This document shows, in pieces, positions 37,648 to 47,696 of a stretch of 64,000 nucleotides of DNA. Below the pieces are notes generated by a model that ran no database searches, was not told where the DNA came from, and saw nothing but the letters and a program-made list of their open reading frames with translations. How positions within the stretch are numbered: the first letter of the stretch is position 1; every line of letters begins with the position of its first letter. The stretch spans positions 1 through 64,000 of the forward strand of contig PWTU01000538.1 in assembly GCA_003562775.1 (NCBI GenBank), written 5' to 3'. The stretch comes from Ignavibacteriales bacterium (GTDB lineage Bacteria > Bacteroidota > Ignavibacteria > T3Sed10-11). The position numbers were made by a program, and so were the translations under genes.

Positions 37648-38589
37648 TTATTTTATTACCGACGCAGACCGCCATCGAATGCGCTCGGCAGAGTCGGTAA
37701 TTCTACGCGGTTGTTTTTCATCAATATCCATTACATATATTTGCGGCGTGTTTTCGCGTTCAAGTTGTGCGCAGAAAATTATCTCCCTGCTGCCCGGGAT
37801 CCAGCGGGGAAACAAAATCGGATCTGCCGTCACAGGCATCGATACAAGCGTTTCCCGTCTGCCGCCCGGTTCTTTTAGATAATATAACCTCCTCGACCGC
37901 ACCCCGCTGAATACTATCCCTTCATCCACCGGATGAACCGATGCATGGCTATACCAGTCGGATCGTGTCTCTGCTACCGGTTCCGGATTCCCCCTTCCGC
38001 TTATACGCATGCGCATTAAATTACGATGTCGAAACGGCAGATTGTAATAAACCCATTCTCCGTCACCCGAAAAAGCAGGCAGCATCGCTCCGAATCTTTC
38101 ATCGGTAATTTTTCTCATATATGAAGAATGTGCAGTATCACCCGCCGTCCCAACGTTGATGACAAATACTTGATGAATACCATCGTAAACCGAAGTGAAC
38201 GTTATTTTTTCTCCTTCGGGAGACCAGCGCGGGTTTCGCACCGGGACCGGAGAGGTCAGGCATATATCATCCATCGTATCAAATGATAACAGATGGAGAC
38301 ATCTGCCTTCTTTATCCGCGACATAAGCAATTCGTTTGCCGTCGGGCGAAGCATCGGGCATACTGCCTTCAACTAATCGCACCCAGCCGGAGCCGTCGAG
38401 ATTCATCAGATATATGTAACTTGTACCGCCGCGAAATCCCTCGGACACAATTTTCGGTTGATCAAACTCGATAGTGATAGTTTCCGGAGAACGAAGAATC
38501 AAAAACCATATCGTAATCAATGCAATCAGCGGTACGCTGATCATGAGGAGTAAAATAGTGAGTGTACCGATGTTACTTCTTTTACACAT
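37648..38589 (-). CDS. Membrane-anchored PD40 (TolB-like) beta-propeller protein
   Basis: 313 residues. An N-terminal membrane anchor (LTILLLMISVPLIALITIWFL) is followed by repeated WD40-like PD40 motifs: ASPDGKRIAYVAD, WSPEGEKITFTS, FSGDGEWVYYN, FPRWIPGSREIIFCA. Such propellers bind proteins or peptides; TolB-type domains act in envelope integrity. It follows the S41 peptidase gene by 17 bases with AGAGG before the start, so they are one operon and may act together. Confidence 0.87.
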   Translation of the reverse strand: MCKRSNIGTLTILLLMISVPLIALITIWFLILRSPETITIEFDQPKIVSEGFRGGTSYIYLMNLDGSGWVRLVEGSMPDASPDGKRIAYVADKEGRCLHLLSFDTMDDICLTSPVPVRNPRWSPEGEKITFTSVYDGIHQVFVINVGTAGDTAHSSYMRKITDERFGAMLPAFSGDGEWVYYNLPFRHRNLMRMRISGRGNPEPVAETRSDWYSHASVHPVDEGIVFSGVRSRRLYYLKEPGGRRETLVSMPVTADPILFPRWIPGSREIIFCAQLERENTPQIYVMDIDEKQPRRITDSAERIRWRSASVIK

Positions 38590-38606
38590 CTTATACCTCT
38601 GTAGAT

Positions 38607-39638
38607 TTATTGATTTTTCAGTAAATCAATCGCGCGCTCAAGAATCGTATCTATCTGCAATTGATAATCGCGAGCGGTAATGTTAATCTGCAAATCGGGT
38701 ACTATACCGATTCCTTCCAACTGAGTGAGATCCGTCGGGAGTTGCCGCCACACCGGAAGACGGTATCCCCATTCGTTCGGCAGTTCACGAAATACCGGAT
38801 TTCCCAACCCGCCGCCGGTGGTATCACCGTAATGCGTAACATGCGGCAGTTCTTTCATCGCGAGTGTAAAATCCTCGGCGGCGCTGAATGTGGATCTATT
38901 GGTCAACAATACTACCGGATTACGATACTGTATTTTTCCACCGGGAGCAATCGTTCGTTCCTGCAAACCGGTAAAATCCGTATGCCGGGGACCGTTCCGG
39001 AATTGCACGTAGGAATACACACGCCGACGGTCGGTGAAGCGTCTGGCGATGAAGTTTGCATCTCCACTGCTTCCTCCGCCGTTATGGCGAACATCGACGA
39101 TAATTCCTTTGAGATCTTTTAGTTCTTCGATTACCTCATCGATAGATTCAACCCATCTTCCGTCCCCCGCAAAACTTTCGATATAAATGTATCCTATCGA
39201 ACCGATTTTCCCGTAATGGATATTTCCATTACCGGTCACCTTTTTGTCAGACGACAGATACCTGTTTTCAATAAAATTAAAATAGAAGTTTTGAGGATAT
39301 TGATCGTACCAACCGGTATATGACGACGTTCCGTAGGGAGTATACACATTAACGTGCCCATCCCTGAGTGACGCCAACATTTCCGATATAATTTGAAATA
39401 ATTGTTGACTGTTCAGATCGTTATTTATCCGGGGGCTGTACGCTGTATAGATAGAATCCCAATCAACCTGCTTTTCGATAAAGAACGGATAATAGCGGTC
39501 GAATTCATTCCATACCAGATTGAAAATCTCTACCGGTTCAGTTGGTATATCGGGATTGATAAAAAGCTCGCTGCATCCCGTACATGCAACGATAATAAGG
39601 ATAAATACTATGAGAGCCGTTCGGTTCACTTTAGTCAT
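38607..39638 (-). CDS. S41-family (tail-specific protease-like) lipoprotein
   Basis: 343 residues, lipobox CTGC. The S41 core appears as GSIGYIYIESFAGDG, GIIVDVRHNGGGSSGDANFIA, and the nucleophile in STFSAAEDFTLAMK, followed by GDTTGGGLG. This matches C-terminal processing peptidases without a recognisable PDZ domain. It probably cleaves or processes envelope proteins. It starts 3 bases after the stop of the barrel-protein gene and has an AGGATA upstream site, so it is the middle gene of a three-gene unit. Confidence 0.9.
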   Translation of the reverse strand: MTKVNRTALIVFILIIVACTGCSELFINPDIPTEPVEIFNLVWNEFDRYYPFFIEKQVDWDSIYTAYSPRINNDLNSQQLFQIISEMLASLRDGHVNVYTPYGTSSYTGWYDQYPQNFYFNFIENRYLSSDKKVTGNGNIHYGKIGSIGYIYIESFAGDGRWVESIDEVIEELKDLKGIIVDVRHNGGGSSGDANFIARRFTDRRRVYSYVQFRNGPRHTDFTGLQERTIAPGGKIQYRNPVVLLTNRSTFSAAEDFTLAMKELPHVTHYGDTTGGGLGNPVFRELPNEWGYRLPVWRQLPTDLTQLEGIGIVPDLQINITARDYQLQIDTILERAIDLLKNQ

Positions 39639-39641
39639 ATA

Positions 39642-40394
39642 TTATATCCTGTACCCGAATAACACCATAATTTGATCACGCGCCGATTTGAAATCCTGCG
39701 GCGTCTCGTGTCGATAGTAATTAAAGGTATATGTCATTTCGATCTGAATCCTGCTTGTGATCAGATGCCGGTATGATAGCAGCGCTTCCATTTGCCGGTA
39801 CGAATCGAAAAACTGAAAAGTACCCTGTATCGGTCCCCGGACCGAATAGGGTGAATGATATATTAATGCGACAGCCGAGGCAGCCATCCTGGTCCGCACC
39901 TCGCCCCCTTTCCCGATCATATAATACGCCTCGATAGAAGGATGGAACGATGTTATATATTCTGCAAAAATTTCGTTTCTGTTCTGGAAATAATAATGAT
40001 CGCGATGGGTAAAAAAATTATCAAAATAAAAACCACCGAAAAACCGCACCCGGTCGTCAAAAAGCGATGCAATGTGGTGAACGTACCCGCCCTGAACTTG
40101 TATGCGAAAATACTCTTCAAACATCCTTTCCTGCCGTACGCTGGACGGCGTAAATGTTCCGGTATTGTATCCAAACACAATCCGGTGATGACCGCGGGCG
40201 GTGTTACGCACGTATTGCACAGAAACGGGCACTGCCGTATCCTGATACCGCAACGGTGATGCATGGTGATCTATAAAAAACTGAGATGTATAGCCCGCCC
40301 CGGCACTGATTATATGTTTTGGTTCGGTACGAATTTGAGAGGCAGCCACCTGCACTATAAAAAAAACCACTAATACTACAACAAAATTTCTCAT
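39642..40394 (-). CDS. Predicted outer-membrane beta-barrel protein
   Basis: 250 residues: signal peptide NFVVVLVVFFIVQVAASQ, then amphipathic strands rich in Tyr, Phe and His (HIISAGAGYTSQFF, FGGFYFDNFFTHRDHYYF, QIEMTYTFNYYRHE) and a final strand MVLFGYRI. This is consistent with an 8- to 12-strand barrel. First gene of the barrel-S41-PD40 operon. No family recognised. Confidence 0.7.
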   Translation of the reverse strand: MRNFVVVLVVFFIVQVAASQIRTEPKHIISAGAGYTSQFFIDHHASPLRYQDTAVPVSVQYVRNTARGHHRIVFGYNTGTFTPSSVRQERMFEEYFRIQVQGGYVHHIASLFDDRVRFFGGFYFDNFFTHRDHYYFQNRNEIFAEYITSFHPSIEAYYMIGKGGEVRTRMAASAVALIYHSPYSVRGPIQGTFQFFDSYRQMEALLSYRHLITSRIQIEMTYTFNYYRHETPQDFKSARDQIMVLFGYRI

Positions 40395-40528
40395 CCAGAA
40401 TATTCTTCAATTTAGCACAATATCGACATAATTTAATGATAAGGAATTTTCTTTACATTTTCATCTGTTGATAAAACGTTTTTTTTTAAGCATATTAGTA
40501 CGAATCTGTAAATTCTATATCTCCGCTA

Positions 40529-41947
40529 ATGAAGAAAAACCTAAAATTATATATTTCTGTTATCATTCCGTTGATTGTCTGGCTCGTACCGACCTCTTTT
40601 ATACCGATTGACGATTTAACAATTGTTGAACACCGGGTAATAGCACTATTTCTTCTTGCTGCTCTTTTCTGGATACTGGAACCGGTGCCAATCTACGCAA
40701 CGTCGATAATGATTATGGTACTGCTACTGGTGACGGTCTCGGACCAGAGCTTTATTTTATTTCAGACGGGAAGTGATGAGACGGCTTTGGGTACGCTGAT
40801 ACGTTATCAGGATATTATGGGAACGTTTGCATCCCCCGTTATCATGTTATTTCTCGGCGGCTTTTTCCTTGCAATGGCCGCAACTAAATACCGTCTCGAT
40901 CTCAACCTTGCCAATGTATTGCTCAGACCGTTCGGTAATAATCCCAGGTTTGTTTTAATAGGAATAATTGCAATCACCGCGCTATTCTCTATGTTTATGA
41001 GCAATACCGCAACAACTGCAATGATGCTGGCATTACTGGTGCCGGTACTAACATTATTCAAGGCCGGCGACAGAGGAAAGATCGCATTCGGGCTGGCAGT
41101 GCCATTTGCCGCAAATATAGGCGGGATCGGCACAATCATCGGCACACCGCCAAACGCTATTGCCGTGCGGTATCTCACCGGTGATTATGCAATCGGATTC
41201 GGCCAATGGATGGCATTTGCGCTGCCGTTCGTTATCATAATGCTTGCATTTCTCTGGTTTATATTGCTTCGCTTTTATCCTGTAGAAACAGAGACTATTA
41301 ATCTCAAAATCGGCGGAAAATTTCTCAGGAACTGGAAGGCAATGGTTGTATACTGTACCTTTACGGTAACACTTGTGCTGTGGCTGCTCGATTTTTTACA
41401 CGGTATGAATGCATTTATCGTTGCACTCATACCGGTTGCCGTTTTTTCTATTACAACGATAATTAACAAAGAGGATTTACGGAGAATCAGTTGGGACGTG
41501 CTCTGGCTCGTTGCGGGGGGACTTGCACTCGGTCTTGCACTTGAACGAACCGGGCTTGCAGAAAGTATTGTTGCAAGTATACCGTTCGGTAATTTTGCAC
41601 CGTTGCTGATTGTTGCATTTGCCTGTCTGATCACTATTGTTATGTCGAATTTTATCTCGAATACGGCAACGGCGAATCTGCTCTTACCTATTATGGTTGC
41701 ACTCGGAACAAGTCTTCCGGAGTTGTACGGTATAGGCGGATTGCGGTATATAGTTCTGACGGTTGCATTTGCCTGTTCTCTTGGAATGGCAATGCCGATT
41801 AGTACACCGCCGAACGCCCTGTCGTATGCCTCGGGATTCTTTAAAACCAATGATATGCTGAAAATGGGAATTATCGTCGGCGGAACCGGGCTTATTTTTG
41901 CGTATTTTTATTTATATATACTTGCCGACATAATCGATGTGTTATGA
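40529..41947 (+). CDS. SLC13 (DASS) sodium:dicarboxylate/anion symporter
   Basis: 472 residues, about twelve membrane segments in two inverted repeats. Each repeat has the Ser-Asn-Thr substrate motif (FMSNTATTAMMLALL and FISNTATANLLLP) and a re-entrant hairpin with GTPPNA/STPPNA (IGGIGTIIGTPPNAIAV; MPISTPPNALSYASG). These are the hallmarks of VcINDY-like Na+-coupled transporters of di- or tricarboxylates, though some family members carry sulfate. Its stop overlaps the start of a histidine kinase (ATGA), so transport and sensing are co-translated. Context suggests carboxylate use regulated by that kinase. Confidence 0.93.
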   Translation: MKKNLKLYISVIIPLIVWLVPTSFIPIDDLTIVEHRVIALFLLAALFWILEPVPIYATSIMIMVLLLVTVSDQSFILFQTGSDETALGTLIRYQDIMGTFASPVIMLFLGGFFLAMAATKYRLDLNLANVLLRPFGNNPRFVLIGIIAITALFSMFMSNTATTAMMLALLVPVLTLFKAGDRGKIAFGLAVPFAANIGGIGTIIGTPPNAIAVRYLTGDYAIGFGQWMAFALPFVIIMLAFLWFILLRFYPVETETINLKIGGKFLRNWKAMVVYCTFTVTLVLWLLDFLHGMNAFIVALIPVAVFSITTIINKEDLRRISWDVLWLVAGGLALGLALERTGLAESIVASIPFGNFAPLLIVAFACLITIVMSNFISNTATANLLLPIMVALGTSLPELYGIGGLRYIVLTVAFACSLGMAMPISTPPNALSYASGFFKTNDMLKMGIIVGGTGLIFAYFYLYILADIIDVL

Positions 41948-43302
41948 GTACATTTATAAAAAACTTTCATACGCAATTTTTAGTCGATATATATTTTTCC
42001 GATCCGAAGCGTGTTATCACGCTTCCGGAAGGCGAATTTCTCTTTAAACAGGATGAATTCAACGATCGATTATTTCTTGTTAAAAAAGGGAAACTGCGTG
42101 GTTTCGGCATCAATCCCGATGGAAGTGAAGTTGAATTCTTTATTGCAACTCCGTATATGTTTGTTGGGGTAAATAGTTTTTTCTCGACCTCAAAAACAAT
42201 GACGAATACCGTAACGCTTGAAGATTCCATCCTCGCGTACATCGGCTATAAAGATGCGGTATACCTCGCCGGAGGGAACGCAAGTCTCTCCGAACAGTTT
42301 CTCCCGGTCATCGTCAATGAGCTTACATACCGGCAAACCCGAATGATGGAGATCGGTGCGGAAACGGAAAAAACCCTGAAAAAACTTATTCAGTCGGAAA
42401 AGCTTGCCTCACTCGGACAAATGGCTGCGGGAATAGCACATGAATTGAACAATGCCATAGCCGTACTCGAAAAAAACACAAAATGGCTCGGCGAACGAAT
42501 CGCTGAAATAATAGATTCTCACAGACCCGATATGTTACGGCATTTTCAAACAGGTTTGAGCGAAGGCCGGTCGCTCTCGAACAGCGAGATACGCGCACGC
42601 CAAAAAAGGTATAAATCTATTTTTAAACTCACAGACGCCCACGCAGAAACACTGGCGAATACAAGCGTTTCCGAATCGGAACTATCGAAAATTAAAGACC
42701 GGCTCAAACAGCTTGCTCCGGATATCAGTGCATATTGGGAGATAGGTGCAACAATTAAGGATATGCTGGTTGCAGCACAGCATGCTACATATGTTGTAAA
42801 ATCGGTTAAAGAACTTGGCGTTCGACGCTCTCAACGGGCTCAGCACGTAGACATTAATGAAACCATCAAAGAAGCTTTAACTCTCCTCCAAAGCGATCTC
42901 CGGAAAATACATGTAGACCTGCATTTTTCATCCCTGCCGCCTATAATTGCAAATGCCGGTGAGATGATACAGATCTGGTCCAATCTAATTAAAAACGCCT
43001 GTGAGAGCATGATCAATGCAAAAACGGTCGATCCGCAGCTTGAAATAACTTCCGGAATGGAAAAAAACAAAATTGTGGTGACCGTGAAGGATAACGGTCC
43101 CGGAATACCCGAACATATTAAAGATAAAATTTTTCAACCAAATGTAACCACCAAAATTGAAGGACTTTCATTCGGCTTAGGACTCGGTTTGACAATCGTA
43201 CAAAGAATTCTTGACGGTTATGGCGGCAAGATATCGGTTGAAAGCGAACCGGGTAATACACTGTTTACTATTTCAATACCCAAAGGAGACAACAATGGCT
43301 AA
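41944..43302 (+). CDS. Histidine kinase with cyclic-nucleotide-binding-type domain
   Basis: 452 residues, soluble. Residues about 20-115 form a CNMP-binding fold (VITLPEGEFLFKQDEFNDRLFLVKKG, FIATPYMFVGVNSFF). The canonical phosphate-binding cassette is not obvious, so the ligand may not be cAMP. An H-box LASLGQMAAGIAHELNNAIAVL, a long helical insert, then N-box NLIKNACESM, DNGPGIPEHI and GLGLTIV follow. It is translationally coupled to the SLC13 transporter upstream and to a response regulator downstream (8-base overlap), a compact transport-sensing operon. A kinase with this input domain in place of a membrane sensor is uncommon. Confidence 0.9.
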   Translation: MSTFIKNFHTQFLVDIYFSDPKRVITLPEGEFLFKQDEFNDRLFLVKKGKLRGFGINPDGSEVEFFIATPYMFVGVNSFFSTSKTMTNTVTLEDSILAYIGYKDAVYLAGGNASLSEQFLPVIVNELTYRQTRMMEIGAETEKTLKKLIQSEKLASLGQMAAGIAHELNNAIAVLEKNTKWLGERIAEIIDSHRPDMLRHFQTGLSEGRSLSNSEIRARQKRYKSIFKLTDAHAETLANTSVSESELSKIKDRLKQLAPDISAYWEIGATIKDMLVAAQHATYVVKSVKELGVRRSQRAQHVDINETIKEALTLLQSDLRKIHVDLHFSSLPPIIANAGEMIQIWSNLIKNACESMINAKTVDPQLEITSGMEKNKIVVTVKDNGPGIPEHIKDKIFQPNVTTKIEGLSFGLGLGLTIVQRILDGYGGKISVESEPGNTLFTISIPKGDNNG

Positions 43303-43777
43303 ACCGAACATCATCTGCGTCGACGATCAACGGGATGTTCTCGCAACATTGAAGAAAGAGTTACAGTTTTTCCGCGATCACATCAAGATTTATTACTGTG
43401 AATCCGCCGATGAAGCTGCAAAAATCCTCAATGAAATCGACACTGAGGGAGGATATGTTGCGGTAATTGTATGCGACCATGTCATGCCGGGAAACAGCGG
43501 GGTTGAATTTTTAAGTCAGGTAAATAACGATGCACGTTTTCCACATACAAAAAAACTTCTTCTCACCGGGCTTGCAACACATGAAGATACTATTGAGGCA
43601 ATTAACAAAGCAAATATCGACCGGTACATCGGCAAACCGTGGGACACTCATGATCTTATTAAAAAAGTACGCGTGTTGTTAACCGAATTTATCCTCGAGG
43701 AGGGTTTGGACTATAATGAGTATCTTCCCGTACTGGACCAGGAAACGCTGTTCGCACAACTCCGTAAATCAATGTAG
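43295..43777 (+). CDS. Response regulator (receiver domain plus short helical tail)
   Basis: 160 residues from ATG 43295, with AAAGGAG upstream and an 8-base overlap with the kinase gene. Receiver signature: ICVDDQRD, phosphoacceptor Asp61 in VIVCDHVMPG, LLLTGLA and Lys114 in YIGKPWD. There is no DNA-binding domain; residues 120-160 are a short helical tail. It is the evident partner of the upstream kinase. Output is probably by protein contact. Its stop lies one base from the convergent hybrid kinase gene. Confidence 0.92.
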   Translation: MAKPNIICVDDQRDVLATLKKELQFFRDHIKIYYCESADEAAKILNEIDTEGGYVAVIVCDHVMPGNSGVEFLSQVNNDARFPHTKKLLLTGLATHEDTIEAINKANIDRYIGKPWDTHDLIKKVRVLLTEFILEEGLDYNEYLPVLDQETLFAQLRKSM

Positions 43778-43778
43778 T

Positions 43779-46025
43779 TTATTCCACTATCGAGTGCTTA
43801 TGGTCATCGAGTACCCGGCGGATCAGTGTACCGAACTCGTATTCGTCATAGGGTTTTTTAATATAGGCCTGAATACCTTCCCGGAGATTTTGTTCATCAA
43901 GGATATATTCGCCGTAGCCGGTCGATACAATGACGGGGATGGTTTCATTAAATTCTCTCAGCTTTAACAGGACTTCCCGGCCGCTTACATACGGCATATT
44001 CAAATCAAGTATTAACAGATCAAACCGGGCATCCTGAGATCGCAGCTCGCGAAGCCCTTCCTCACCCGATTCACACAATGCCACATCGTATCCGAGATCG
44101 GTTAACATATCACTGATCATTCTCCCAACCAAAATATCATCTTCGATAACGATAATTTTTTCCGTTCCCCCCGTCACTTTCCGGGTTGACGGTTTAATGA
44201 CCTCCTTTTTTCTCTTTTCCAATGAAAGCAACGGTAAATAAATGGAAAAAATCGATCCCTTGGCTGGTTCACTCTCAACAGTGATAAAACCCCTATGCTT
44301 ATTCACGATACTATAGGCAACGGATAAACCCAGGCCGGTCCCCTTATCGGCATCCTTTGTGGTAAAAAACGGTTCAAAGATTTTCTTTTTTGTTACTTCA
44401 TCCATACCGATTCCGCTATCGCGGATCCATAGTACAACAAATTTTCCCTCGCCGCTGTGAGGAGTTAAAATACGCTTCTGGGAAAGATATTCTATGGAAG
44501 TCGAGAGAGTAACGGTTCCCCCCTGCGGCATCGCATCACGTGCATTAAGGATCAGGTTCATCAAGACTTGCTGCAGTTGCCGTTCATCGCCTTCAATGAC
44601 GGCAGAACCGGTGGATAATTTCGATTCGATAATGATACTTTTGTCGAGACTCCGTTCCATAAGCCGGGCGGTATCCCGGACCACAACATTTGCATCTACC
44701 GGATGATACTTAACGTCACTTTGCCGCGCAAATGTCAAAAGCTGCTGGGTAAGGGCGCCGCCTCGGCGTGAGGAAGATTCAATTAAATCAACATAATCGA
44801 ACCATGGATCGTCATTTTTCATTTTTCGCTTCATTATGGATGCAGCATTGAGAATAGCAACCATAATATTATTAAAATCGTGCGCAATACCGCCCGCGAG
44901 ATTACCCAGACTATCGATGCGCTGTGCCTGCAGCAATTTTTCCTGCATCATCTTCTTTTCTGAAATATTTCGCATTGCAACACGTACTTTTACCGGCTGC
45001 GAATCTTTGTACATCAGTGAGGTGTTGACGCTTACGTCGATAAAAGATCCATCTTTCCGGCGAATCCGTTCTTCTATACCGGTAAGATTTTCTTCTTTAT
45101 TGAAAATACGATTGAGGTTATTTTTCAATTTCGGGTGATATTCTTCGGGATATAAGATAGTAATATCGGCGCCGATCAATTCATCCTTTGTGTAGCCAAG
45201 CATCTTCACTTCTGTTTGATTACAACTCACTATTTTCCCATCTTTGTCGATAATGTGATACATATCGGGAGCATGTTCAAACAAATCGGCGTAGAGCTGC
45301 TGCGATACATTTAACTGCTCAAACAATTGCGCATTATCGAGAGCAATATTGATCTGTCTGACAAACACAGAAAGAAGGTTCATTTGTTTCTCAGTGAACT
45401 TCTTACTATCCTTGCTCGCAAGTATCATAGTTCCCGCAAATCCGCCCGTGGTCTCAAGTGGTTGAGAAATAAGTATACGTATACCGATGCGGCGCAGCGT
45501 CAACGGGAAAGCTTCCGAACCGTCTCGCATTCGTTCCCATCGCATTAGCGGCCGGCGCCAATCCTGTGTGACGGTGCTCGATTCCTCGAATAGTTTTATA
45601 ATATCAACGTCCGCTCCTTCATTATATTCGAGTTGCAGCTCATTGTTTTCTTTCGCGAGATAAATCCATCCGTAATCTGCATCGAGCAGATCTACGACCG
45701 TCTTGAGAGCATTAACTAAAATATCACCGGTTCGTACCGAATTGGATATTGCATCCGAGATTGTGTTGATGGCAAGCATTTCTCGGCGTTGTTCCTCGAT
45801 TTCACGACCGTACCTCACCGAAAAATACACGCTCACAAATCCAAATATCCCGACCACCATCACGATCATAAAATCGAGAACCGTTAATTCCTCTCCCAAA
45901 AGAACATAGATGCTGACAATTGTAGCCATTGCAACAATTACCGCAGTCGATGCAACTACCTGCAATTGTTCAACAAGTCCGAACCGTCGAAAAAGGGTTC
46001 GGTTTCTCCGATTATCAGCCGGCAT
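43779..46025 (-). CDS. Hybrid sensor histidine kinase (GAF, PAS, HisKA, HATPase, receiver)
   Basis: 748 residues. Two membrane segments (about residues 22-70) bracket a short periplasmic loop. A GAF domain (about 110-235; [21 protein letters not shown]), a PAS domain ([22 protein letters not shown], then [14 protein letters not shown]), HisKA ([15 protein letters not shown]), HATPase ([31 protein letters not shown]) and a C-terminal receiver ([21 protein letters not shown]) follow in order. The orthodox receiver suggests a phosphorelay or self-regulation. Single gene, between the response regulator and thiI. Confidence 0.93.
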   Translation of the reverse strand: MPADNRRNRTLFRRFGLVEQLQVVASTAVIVAMATIVSIYVLLGEELTVLDFMIVMVVGIFGFVSVYFSVRYGREIEEQRREMLAINTISDAISNSVRTGDILVNALKTVVDLLDADYGWIYLAKENNELQLEYNEGADVDIIKLFEESSTVTQDWRRPLMRWERMRDGSEAFPLTLRRIGIRILISQPLETTGGFAGTMILASKDSKKFTEKQMNLLSVFVRQINIALDNAQLFEQLNVSQQLYADLFEHAPDMYHIIDKDGKIVSCNQTEVKMLGYTKDELIGADITILYPEEYHPKLKNNLNRIFNKEENLTGIEERIRRKDGSFIDVSVNTSLMYKDSQPVKVRVAMRNISEKKMMQEKLLQAQRIDSLGNLAGGIAHDFNNIMVAILNAASIMKRKMKNDDPWFDYVDLIESSSRRGGALTQQLLTFARQSDVKYHPVDANVVVRDTARLMERSLDKSIIIESKLSTGSAVIEGDERQLQQVLMNLILNARDAMPQGGTVTLSTSIEYLSQKRILTPHSGEGKFVVLWIRDSGIGMDEVTKKKIFEPFFTTKDADKGTGLGLSVAYSIVNKHRGFITVESEPAKGSIFSIYLPLLSLEKRKKEVIKPSTRKVTGGTEKIIVIEDDILVGRMISDMLTDLGYDVALCESGEEGLRELRSQDARFDLLILDLNMPYVSGREVLLKLREFNETIPVIVSTGYGEYILDEQNLREGIQAYIKKPYDEYEFGTLIRRVLDDHKHSIVE

Positions 46026-46052
46026 AGTTAGTTCCCGGAATAGTTCACATAA

Positions 46053-47267
46053 TTACGATTGATGAGCCGTTTCCTTCATATAGTTGTTCGTCACAATCAG
46101 CTTTTCTGCATTTTGTATCGCAGATTCATACTCTTCGTCGGCATCTATCGTGGATTCGATTTCAATAATATCCTTTATGGATCCCCACGTTTCAACCTGA
46201 CGGGGCATAAGAAATGAACAACAATCATCATAGGGTTTTGCGGATATAGATTCAGTTCCGATGTTTCGAGCAAGTGATATTATTTCTTCTTTATCCATAC
46301 CGATAAGCGGACGAATAATGGGTATAGCGGCGCTTTCATCCACGACATGTATATTCCTTAATGTCTGTGACGCAACCTGACCGAGACTTTCACCGGTGAC
46401 AAGCGCTTCACACTTATGCCGCTCCGCAATACGTTCTGAAAGCCGGACCATCGCACGCCGGTACAACAACACTCGATATTGAGAAGGAGCAACTGCGATT
46501 ATCTTCTTTTGTATTTCGGCTATCGGTATCATATAGCAGACTGCGTCGTGTTGAAAATCGGACAGCCGTTTTACCAATGCGTGAACCTGATCGATAGAAT
46601 TTCTTGACACATAGGGATAACTGTGAAAATGAGCAAAGTATACACGCGCACCGCGTTTCATCATCAGGTACGATGCGACCGGTGAATCGAATCCCGCCGA
46701 TATCATCGAAACTATCCTACCGCTAATACCGACCGGCAATCCGCCTATTCCCCGGTACCGTGAGCAAAAAATATACACCCCTGTGTATGCTATCTCTATC
46801 CGGATAACGGTATCGGGATCGTTGAGATTAACCGGTAAACTATATCTGTCAACCACTGCCTGCCCGACCTGCTGATTCACTTCCGGCGATGTTAGCGGAA
46901 ATCCTTTATCGGATCGACGGGTATCCACTTTAAAGCTGCCGGCAGGAACATCCTTCATCAATATAATTACACCATCGATAATTTCATCAAGTGAGCGACT
47001 GACTTCAAACCCGACGCCAAAATACGTGATTCCGGGGATGTCGCGAAGCCGTCGCAATACAAGCTGACGGTACGACACATCACTCCACTCGTCGGGCAAC
47101 GATAATAAGAATCTGCCGTTGACACGTCGTATTTCACTTCCGCATCCAACATCGGTGAGTGCCTGCGAGATATTCTTATGTAACCGCTTCTCGAACATTC
47201 CTCTGTTTTTCCCTTTCAGGGCAATTTCACCGTAATGTATGATAATGATTGATTTTCGCATATCCAT
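46053..47267 (-). CDS. thiI: tRNA 4-thiouridine synthetase ThiI
   Basis: 404 residues. N-terminal ferredoxin-like and THUMP domains (GEIALKGKNRGMFEKRL, DTRRSDKGFPLTSPEVNQQVG), then the PP-loop pyrophosphatase core with MISAGFDSPVASYLMMKRGA and GESLGQVASQTLRN, and the conserved YDDCCSFLMPR. It has no C-terminal rhodanese domain, as in the Bacillus type. It adenylates U8 of tRNA for sulfur transfer; without rhodanese it depends on a cysteine desulfurase partner elsewhere. Stands alone, 27 bases before the hybrid kinase gene on the same strand; no ribosome-binding site is obvious. Confidence 0.93.
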   Translation of the reverse strand: MDMRKSIIIIHYGEIALKGKNRGMFEKRLHKNISQALTDVGCGSEIRRVNGRFLLSLPDEWSDVSYRQLVLRRLRDIPGITYFGVGFEVSRSLDEIIDGVIILMKDVPAGSFKVDTRRSDKGFPLTSPEVNQQVGQAVVDRYSLPVNLNDPDTVIRIEIAYTGVYIFCSRYRGIGGLPVGISGRIVSMISAGFDSPVASYLMMKRGARVYFAHFHSYPYVSRNSIDQVHALVKRLSDFQHDAVCYMIPIAEIQKKIIAVAPSQYRVLLYRRAMVRLSERIAERHKCEALVTGESLGQVASQTLRNIHVVDESAAIPIIRPLIGMDKEEIISLARNIGTESISAKPYDDCCSFLMPRQVETWGSIKDIIEIESTIDADEEYESAIQNAEKLIVTNNYMKETAHQS

Positions 47268-47316
47268 AAAAATTATTGAAATACCACTTTAAATGCAAGC
47301 AATTTTAAAAATTGAC

Positions 47317-47345
47317 TTGAACGATGATGAGAAAAATCATACATT
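47317..47345 (+). promoter_or_regulatory. Possible sigma-70-type promoter for the small repeat protein
   Basis: TTGAAC at 47317-47322, 17 bases, TACATT at 47340-47345. Spacing is ideal but both hexamers are imperfect. It lies 73 bases before ATG 47418 in the divergent gap with thiI. Confidence 0.35.
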
Positions 47346-47417
47346 ACTATATAAACATAGTCTCGAAAATGTTCCAGCCGCGGGATGAACTTGTCACCTT
47401 AATTGAAGGAGGCGCAC

Positions 47418-47696
47418 ATGCAATCACACGAGGAATCATATCGTCAAGGTTTTCTTGATGGGCAGCAATGCGGCGATCATATGGTCAAGACTTATGATGT
47501 AAACGAGCTTCTGGAGAAACTCCGAAACCCCAAACTTGATTACGAAGACGTTTACTATAAAGGATTTATTAAAACCGAAGAGGAAATTCGAAAAGAAAAT
47601 TTACATTACGAATCATATAAAGAAGGATTCTACAAGGGCTGCCGCGATGTGATAACGGTCGGGAATGAAGAAAGCGAGTTGGGAGTGGGGGATTGA
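47418..47696 (+). CDS. Small acidic protein with three YxxGFxxG repeats
   Basis: 92 residues from ATG 47418, with an excellent AAGGAGG site 5 bases upstream; TTG 47403 would destroy that site. Three copies of a Y-x-x-G-F motif occur at regular spacing: SYRQGFLDGQQ, YYKGFIKTEEE and SYKEGFYKGCRD. The last ten residues (GNEESELGVGD) come from a purine-rich, low-complexity stretch that continues past the stop. No family recognised. A soluble helical protein is likely. It lies between thiI and clpB and might belong to the stress/chaperone neighbourhood. Confidence 0.7.
   Translation: MQSHEESYRQGFLDGQQCGDHMVKTYDVNELLEKLRNPKLDYEDVYYKGFIKTEEEIRKENLHYESYKEGFYKGCRDVITVGNEESELGVGD

Noticed and set aside
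41275-41850. 191-codon antisense frame in the SLC13 gene
   Set aside because: Mirror of conserved transporter codons; composition typical of an antisense shadow.
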